From a virus, in the IMG/VR virus record IMGVR_UViG_3300026094_000018, positions 1 through 33,533 of that record: DNA of 33,533 nucleotides; one strand, given 5' to 3'. The notes under the pieces are model-generated. The model saw nothing but the letters and a program-made list of their open reading frames with translations, searched no databases and was not told the origin of the DNA. The position numbers and the translations under genes were made by a program. Position 1 is the stretch's first letter. Every line of letters starts with the position of its first letter. This document shows, one piece after another, positions 29,247 through 33,533 of this stretch.

Positions 29247-29495
29247 TCAATTCATGTAACCGGCTTTGAGGTAACCGGCTTTGATTCCACACATATATGC
29301 ATTGGCAATATCCAACTGGAATCCCTGGTCTTGCATAATAGGATGTTCCACAGTTTGATGGAGCCGAAGTTGAAATTCGGCTCCATCTTTCAACGTGTGT
29401 TTGGAAATGTGTGTCGGCTCTGAATCAACAATCATTTGAAACACCAGCTTGTTTTTCGTTGTCGGATGACAGAAAACCAACAAGCGAAGTTTCAA
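29247..29495 (-). CDS. small hypothetical protein, TTG start
   Basis: 82 residues beginning MKLRLLVFCHPTTKNK if TTG 29495 is used; the only internal ATG in a reasonable place starts MIVDSEPTHISK. The central part is beta-like (GAEFQLRLHQTVEH). The C-terminus carries a near-perfect duplication, KAGYL-KAGYM, from two copies of a 15-nt unit (plus-strand GTAACCGGCTTTGA at ~29257-29284). Function unknown. Confidence 0.6.
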   Translation of the reverse strand: MKLRLLVFCHPTTKNKLVFQMIVDSEPTHISKHTLKDGAEFQLRLHQTVEHPIMQDQGFQLDIANAYMCGIKAGYLKAGYMN

Positions 29496-29512
29496 ATTTC
29501 AATGTGAAATTA

Positions 29513-29728
29513 TCATGAAGACCAATTGGGATCAACAAATGTTGTGTTGGATGGATGTGATCCCCGATAATCTTTGAATTGGTTATAGAAGCGATTGATC
29601 AATAGATTCATGCGGTCACCGGACGCGTCTCCAATTTCACGTTTCAGACGGTCAAACTCCCCGGCTCGTGATTCGGACAATAAATACCAATGTTCGGAAT
29701 CATCTTGTCTAAACGTAAATCGTGTTTA
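29513..29728 (-). pseudogene. frame-disrupted or oddly started small gene
   Basis: A good coding pattern runs to TGA 29513: RQDDSEHWYLLSESRAGEF, DRLKREIGDASGDRMN, FKDYRGSHPSNTTFVDP. It is in the same frame as, and continues past, the TAA of the upstream gene, but has no ATG in its first part. An ATG overlapping that TAA begins MNKHDLRLDK in another frame; a -1 shift after about 10 codons would join it to the long frame. So: frameshift mutation, programmed shift, sequence error, or a non-ATG start. Confidence 0.5.
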
Positions 29729-29953
29729 TTCATCTGCTGTTGCATCTGAACGGCGGCACAGGTTCTTGATGTGTTTTTTCTTCCAACCATTTTCAAACCA
29801 ATCTACGCGAATGACATCGTGGGGCTGAAAATCGGAAACCTCTTGAACGTGATCCTTCCAGAATTGGACCAGTGCTGCCGTTATTTCAAAGTCGTGGTTG
29901 TTGTACGGCGTTTGGACCCTAATAAGATATGGCGATGTTTCGTTTTGAGACAT
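29726..29953 (-). CDS. small hypothetical protein
   Basis: 75 residues from ATG 29953 (MSQNETSPYLIRVQTP); two upstream in-frame ATGs (29965, 29986) could add up to 11 residues. It reads as an alpha/beta unit: DFEITAALVQFWKDHVQ, then PHDVIRVDWFENGWKKK, with a basic C-terminus. No family recognised. It lies between tRNA-Ser and the disrupted gene. Confidence 0.68.
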   Translation of the reverse strand: MSQNETSPYLIRVQTPYNNHDFEITAALVQFWKDHVQEVSDFQPHDVIRVDWFENGWKKKHIKNLCRRSDATADE

Positions 29954-30016
29954 GGAAAAAAACATTTTTTGTTTGAATTTACACATGCATCATGGACCAT
30001 CCATATGCACATCTTG

Positions 30017-30104
30017 CGGAAGGAGGGGGAGTTGAACCCCCAAGGATCTACGAAATCTCGTCTGGTTTCAAATCAGATGCAGTCGCCAATCTGCTTGCCC
30101 TTCC
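30017..30104 (-). tRNA. tRNA-Ser (TGA)
   Basis: Minus strand, 88 nt with a long variable arm (class II): acceptor GGAAGGG/TCCTTCC (7-66 wobble), anticodon stem TCTGA/CCAGA (31-39 A-C mismatch) with loop TTTGAAA (TGA), T arm GGGGG-TTCAACT-CCCCC, discriminator G. CCA is not encoded (next bases CAA). Confidence 0.92.
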
Positions 30105-30145
30105 ATATGAACATGCAAAATTTGCATCATACCCGACCCGTGTTG

Positions 30146-31312
30146 TCAGTTGTATTCGGTGCCTCCTTTGCGGGTCAGATAATCATCAGACACACTTTTG
30201 AGTTGCACGCGTCCAAGAGAACGTTGGTGTCGTTCCACCTGTGGTCGCACAACAACCCCTTCCCGGATGTGAACGTCTTGACCCGTCAACGTTTCTGCTC
30301 CGTTTGTGTGCTTTTCAAGAATATCTTCGCTAAACGGCCCACGATAAAGAACGGGCACACGAGGAATATCCAACGAATCAAGAAGCGATTCAAGAACGAA
30401 GTCGTTGACAAAGTGGCCGGTTTGTGGATCTCCGATGAAAATGTCAAACGCACGAAATCCAATCTCATTGTTCTCTTCACCGTACCCCAAATCCTGAACC
30501 CGGTTTCCATACACTTCACCAAGAACATAGAAGTACCCGGCAATATCAGACAACTTGTCCATGATCCCATGTTCACGGGCTGCACGAACGTAAATGGAGT
30601 TTTCATTTGCATCATTCAATTGGAGTGCCTGTCCTTTGGATGCACGTCCCTTTGAAGTCACAATGAAACGCCCAGCGTCATCGTTGGACTGCTCACGAGG
30701 AACGACACCGATTTCACAAAAACTCCCATGCAACTTCTCTGTGATCACAACCGGTTCTCCTTCTTTCAGTGCATCGGGATACTTCTTGAAATTTTCAACA
30801 TCGTATGTCACAGTATGCCCACGCGCATTGAAAACTTCACCGCCCATGTGAGACGGAACCGTGGGTTCATACTTGGCGATTCCAAGCAAGTCTTTGACAT
30901 CTTTTCCGGTCGGTCGGATCCGGGGGCTGTCCTTGGGGCCAGCATATTGACCGCCAAAAACATGACGCTCGTCTTGAAGTTGGATGCTGTAGTTTCCAAC
31001 ATCACCATTTTCAGTTTCCACGGGATTCCATTCAACAGGATAAACCAATCCTTCAGTCACGACACCGCGAAAACAGCGAACCTTGACGCGGTCTCGGTTG
31101 CTTCCATCAAGTTTTCCAACGAGTCCCAGATTTTCAAGAACCCATTCTGGAACGATGCTGTCCACTGGGATGAATGCAACGAGATCACCCGTTTCATATT
31201 TTCCAATTGGAACGACGGTTTGAAACTTTCCAACCAACCCAATTTCAAGGTTGTCCGCATTCGGATGATTCTTGATTTCAATTTCTTTGATGGGTACTTC
31301 AAATTGTGACAT
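30146..31312 (-). CDS. RNA ligase, DRB0094/Rnl5-type
   Basis: 388 residues. ATP-dependent RNA ligases seal nicked RNA through a lysyl-AMP intermediate. N-terminal domain (1-150) fits the OB-type module of the Deinococcus DRB0094 family (IKNHPNADNLEIGLVG, ATG start). Nucleotidyltransferase motifs: I ITEKLHGSFCEIG with Lys193 (KLHG in place of KxDG), Ia FIVTSKGRASKG (~217-227), III YVLGEVYG (262-269), IIIa FRAFDIFIG, IV EGVVVRP (351-357), V LKSVSDDYL (371-379). Family members join 3'-OH to 5'-phosphate ends in duplex-like RNA and favour nicks opposite DNA. In the phage it could mend tRNAs cut by host anticodon nucleases, as T4 Rnl1 does. It follows tRNA-Leu and precedes tRNA-Ser. Confidence 0.9.
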   Translation of the reverse strand: MSQFEVPIKEIEIKNHPNADNLEIGLVGKFQTVVPIGKYETGDLVAFIPVDSIVPEWVLENLGLVGKLDGSNRDRVKVRCFRGVVTEGLVYPVEWNPVETENGDVGNYSIQLQDERHVFGGQYAGPKDSPRIRPTGKDVKDLLGIAKYEPTVPSHMGGEVFNARGHTVTYDVENFKKYPDALKEGEPVVITEKLHGSFCEIGVVPREQSNDDAGRFIVTSKGRASKGQALQLNDANENSIYVRAAREHGIMDKLSDIAGYFYVLGEVYGNRVQDLGYGEENNEIGFRAFDIFIGDPQTGHFVNDFVLESLLDSLDIPRVPVLYRGPFSEDILEKHTNGAETLTGQDVHIREGVVVRPQVERHQRSLGRVQLKSVSDDYLTRKGGTEYN

Positions 31313-31351
31313 AACGTGTCGTTGATGATTTTTTGTTGTGGATGGGGGAGA

Positions 31352-31558
31352 TCACCATTTGCGCTCAAACATGATGGTGTTGCACTTGGGACATCCGAGC
31401 AATGAAATTTCTCGTTTGTGGTGATCTGTATTCAAATCGCGGGTGTGAAAGTTTCCGGAAACGTGAACAAATTTTTCATCTCCGACGGATTCAACGTCTC
31501 CGTCATCAGTGAACTGTTTTCCTTGTTCATACCCACAAGAACTACAAGAACGTTTCAT
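31352..31558 (-). CDS. small zinc-ribbon protein
   Basis: 68 residues with two CxxC pairs, CSSCG (residues 5-8) and CPKC (56-59), bracketing an acidic/His-rich middle (VSGNFHTRDLNTDHHKRE). This is a treble-clef or ribbon-like zinc site. It may bind nucleic acid or a protein partner. ATG start; 39 nt upstream of the ligase gene, so probably in one transcript with it. Confidence 0.78.
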   Translation of the reverse strand: MKRSCSSCGYEQGKQFTDDGDVESVGDEKFVHVSGNFHTRDLNTDHHKREISLLGCPKCNTIMFERKW

Positions 31559-31582
31559 ATCACGTTACGTGTTTGTTGAATT

Positions 31583-31762
31583 TCAAGTATAGATCGGATC
31601 ATCACTGACAATCTTGTACGCCCATTTCTGAATGTCATCTAAGTCAATGCCTTCTTTCAAAACGACACTTCTAAGAATATGGTCAACGTCTTCAGTCCAA
31701 TAACATGGCTCATGGAATGTAGTTCCATCTTTCATGGTAACTTCAAGATTGATAAATGGCAT
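31583..31762 (-). CDS. 59-residue hypothetical protein
   Basis: ATG 31762 to TGA 31583, below the length at which such genes are usually listed. Sequence MPFINLEVTMKDGTTFHEPC, then WTEDVDHILRSVV and IDLDDIQKWAYKIV, reads as a strand-helix-helix unit. TTTTATAAA lies about 16 nt upstream of the start. It fits cleanly between two co-oriented genes. Function unknown. Confidence 0.7.
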   Translation of the reverse strand: MPFINLEVTMKDGTTFHEPCYWTEDVDHILRSVVLKEGIDLDDIQKWAYKIVSDDPIYT

Positions 31763-31816
31763 ATAGTTGCAAGCGGGGTTTATAAAAGGGTGAAATTTCA
31801 GTGGTGGTGAATTAAA

Positions 31817-31978
31817 TCACACATCATCAATCAAAGACGATTCAACCAACTCACCATCTTTCCAGACAAACTCCGGATCAGGTTCTTTCTCACCGTTCAT
31901 GATTTCTTTCATTTCATTAACGGATTCCAGCAAACGTTGAAACGTGGCGTCGTCCATGTGATCGTTTTCATGGTTCAT
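31817..31978 (-). CDS. small acidic protein
   Basis: 53 residues from ATG 31978 (MNHENDHMDDATFQRL), or 72 from ATG 32035 (MELLRCCLFPPITAK). The first reading is more natural: an acidic helix (FQRLLESVNEMKEIM) and a tail (FVWKDGELVESSLIDD). No family. It is just downstream of tRNA-Leu. Confidence 0.6.
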   Translation of the reverse strand: MNHENDHMDDATFQRLLESVNEMKEIMNGEKEPDPEFVWKDGELVESSLIDDV

Positions 31979-32056
31979 GAGATCAAGGTTTTTGGCTGTG
32001 ATTGGTGGAAACAAACAACAGCGCAGAAGTTCCATATCATCTTGAATTCAAAGTTG

Positions 32057-32145
32057 TGGAAATGGTGGGAATTGAACCCACACGGGCGTTGAAATTGCCA
32101 ACATGGCCCTCAACCATCCACGTCTGCCAGTTCCGCCACGCCCCC
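32057..32145 (-). tRNA. tRNA-Leu (GAG), wobble-rich acceptor stem
   Basis: Minus strand, class II with variable stem (GTTG/CAAC). Anticodon loop TTGAGGG (GAG) on an ATGG/CCAT stem, T arm GTGGG-TTCAATT-CCCAC. The acceptor pairs GGGGGCG with CATTTCC: G-U at 3, 4 and 5 and C-A at 6. Discriminator A, no CCA. The 3' strand looks like CGCCCCC after several transitions. Confidence 0.85.
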
Positions 32146-32200
32146 GGCACACGTGTGTATCTCAAAAAGAGCCTTCACATGCGATGCACATACTACACGT

Positions 32201-32881
32201 TTACCTGGATTCCATTATATTTTTAAGTTCATACGGTTCTCCAATGGAATCAAGGAATTCACGAATTCGTGACTTACTTTGAAGGGGCATGAAAGCCACA
32301 TCAAGAAATGCGTCATAAACAAATCTGCCTTCAAGTCCGTGATTTTTGTTCATTAATGCATCATGCACCTTCTCAAGATCAGCTTTATCATTTTCGTATT
32401 TGGCCCAGTACGCCGTAGCACGCATTTTCTTGGTTAGACTGGAAAGTTTCTTTTCGTATGCTCTGTCTACTTCTTTGCGTGTACTGTGGTACGATCCGTA
32501 CAACTCCCAACAAGGTAGATATTCTCCATCAAAATTGATGAGAGGCACAACTTCCGCTACATCATCCCATCCAAACCGAATCAAATATCCTGTTTTGAAC
32601 GATGCGTCAGGATCGTTGACCAAGGCTCTTCTGAACTTTTTGGATTCGCGATTGCCCTTTAAGTTTTTGACTTTAATTTTGAATTCAAATGAGCGGTTGG
32701 CAGCAGTGTCTCGGAGCGTGAGTTTATGATACTTTTCTCCAAAATGCCGTTTCTTTTTTTCTTCAACATAAAGACGTCCAACACCGTGTTTTTCACGGAG
32801 AACTGTACCTTTATAAGTATCCTTGTACCGGTCCATATTGAATTTACCTTCATATGGGATATTGGCACGTTCTTCATTCAA
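32201..32881 (-). CDS. hypothetical protein, start unresolved
   Basis: 226 residues from TTG 32881, but the frame is open up to 32977 and the extra 32 codons look coding (KLKRVIREELRKELKKSHLG, a basic helix common at phage protein N-termini). No ATG exists anywhere in that extension, so the true start is non-canonical or the ATG has been lost. Body: LRDTAANRSFEFKIKVKNLK, FKTGYLIRFGWDDVAEVV, a helical Lys-rich stretch (YEKKLSSLTKKMRATAYW) and RIREFLDSIGEPYEL. Unknown function. Confidence 0.7.
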   Translation of the reverse strand: MNEERANIPYEGKFNMDRYKDTYKGTVLREKHGVGRLYVEEKKKRHFGEKYHKLTLRDTAANRSFEFKIKVKNLKGNRESKKFRRALVNDPDASFKTGYLIRFGWDDVAEVVPLINFDGEYLPCWELYGSYHSTRKEVDRAYEKKLSSLTKKMRATAYWAKYENDKADLEKVHDALMNKNHGLEGRFVYDAFLDVAFMPLQSKSRIREFLDSIGEPYELKNIMESR

Positions 32882-33096
32882 ACGAATACCAAGGTGTGAC
32901 TTTTTCAGTTCCTTTCTGAGTTCTTCCCGGATGACTCTCTTCAGTTTGTTGCGCTTGCGATTTCGTCCCGTTGTGTATTATTATAGTATTATTGGAATTG
33001 GTGTGTATGTGCATCCATGAAAACTTTTTGTGGTACATACCGCAACTTTTTTATTACATATACAATCATGTATACGAGAACACGAAAATTTTTCTC

Positions 33097-33423
33097 TCAA
33101 GTACACGAATTAGGCGACTCTTGAAACGCCTCCGGGTGATTTTCCTTAAAGTATTTCATGAACTGAATATGAATGTATCGTGCCCACGGGTCCATCATGG
33201 TCGCTAAATTACTATGAAGGTATTCACCGTTTGGGAGACGAAATGAGTGATCATCCACAAAAAAGATAACATACCGATTTGAACCTTGGTCATAGTAGTC
33301 TTCTGACCTATATTGTCTATATTCTTTCCACAGATTCGGAAACGCTCCTTTGGTATACCCTGACTTGTTCTTGGTTTCTTCAAGAAGCCGTTTCCATTTG
33401 AATGGGTAAAAAAAAAAAATCAT
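33097..33423 (-). CDS. hypothetical protein starting within a T12 run
   Basis: 108 residues from ATG 33423 (MIFFFYPFKWKRLLEE), encoded across 12 consecutive Ts; TTG 33432 is an alternative. The rest is soluble and aromatic-rich (AFPNLWKEYRQYRSEDYY; NRYVIFFVDDHSFRLPNG; WARYIHIQFMKYF). It overlaps the upstream membrane-protein gene by 44 nt. With one T fewer the two frames would fuse, so the poly-T length decides the protein. The 119-nt gap 32978-33096 downstream shows no gene. Confidence 0.65.
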   Translation of the reverse strand: MIFFFYPFKWKRLLEETKNKSGYTKGAFPNLWKEYRQYRSEDYYDQGSNRYVIFFVDDHSFRLPNGEYLHSNLATMMDPWARYIHIQFMKYFKENHPEAFQESPNSCT

Positions 33424-33533
33424 ACGATACAAGGTTAGTCATGATCGCTGCCAATGAAAGCACCAAACACGAAATCGCGAAACCAACAAAAACGAAAGTG
33501 ATGAAAAGAAACACACCGGCAATCAAATCAATC
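33380..33533 (-). CDS. membrane protein, C-terminal part (cut by window edge)
   Basis: An open frame entering from the right edge, with a membrane helix (IAGVFLFITFVFVGFAISCL) and a short tail (MTNLVSYDFFFLPIQMETAS) ending in TGA 33380. The N-terminus is outside the window. It reads through the same T12 run as the next gene, in another frame. Confidence 0.6.
   Translation of the reverse strand, partial: IDLIAGVFLFITFVFVGFAISCLVLSLAAIMTNLVSYDFFFLPIQMETAS

Overview
The window looks like part of the genome of a large T4-related myovirus, a marine or freshwater cyanophage/pelagiphage-like Straboviridae relative. The basis is a baseplate block in T4-like order (gp5-like spike, gp25, gp6, then a very large gp7/P2 gpI-like protein), a gp55-like late sigma factor, a small heat-shock protein (common in cyanomyoviruses) and a scattered tRNA set. 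Every gene I can support lies on the minus strand, so transcription runs from high to low coordinates. Genes are closely packed, often with ATGA or TTGA stop/start overlaps. I found no integrase, attachment site or CRISPR array.

Layout, in window coordinates. 1-118 is a 7-bp tandem repeat. 152-10950 is the baseplate/tail module. A strong long-loop terminator (11001-11091) separates it from the late sigma factor gene (11119-11838). 11876-15777 holds small membrane and unknown proteins, a GIY-YIG protein, an HNH gene broken by an in-frame stop, and a Pol-beta-like nucleotidyltransferase. 15782-17213 holds a Thg1-like 3'-5' polymerase overlapping a shortened CCA-adding-enzyme-like nucleotidyltransferase. 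18400-23430 is the main tRNA region (Arg-TCT, CAT, Asn, His, Thr, Arg-ACG and an Ala-like tRNA), with broken small genes, unexplained hairpin clusters and hsp20 in between. 23500-33533 is a dense accessory region: HNH endonuclease, CYTH phosphohydrolase, GNAT acetyltransferase, zinc-ribbon proteins, a DRB0094-type RNA ligase, tRNA-Ser and tRNA-Leu, and many unknowns.

The most interesting reading is functional. The phage carries a set of RNA-end enzymes beside tRNA genes that often lack encoded CCA and sometimes have mismatched acceptor stems: a Thg1-like protein (adds or repairs 5' nucleotides on a template), a CCA-type nucleotidyltransferase (3' end), a second Pol-beta nucleotidyltransferase, an RNA ligase and a CYTH triphosphatase-like enzyme. 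In the Ala-like tRNA all acceptor-stem mispairing falls within positions 1-3, as known substrates of Thg1-like 5' editing show. This is an inference, but it can be tested.

A second theme is gene decay or recoding. Several accessory genes are interrupted by in-frame TGA codons or single frameshifts, and several small genes apparently start with TTG. TGA is clearly an ordinary stop elsewhere, so I treat these as pseudogenes or sequence errors unless readthrough is shown.
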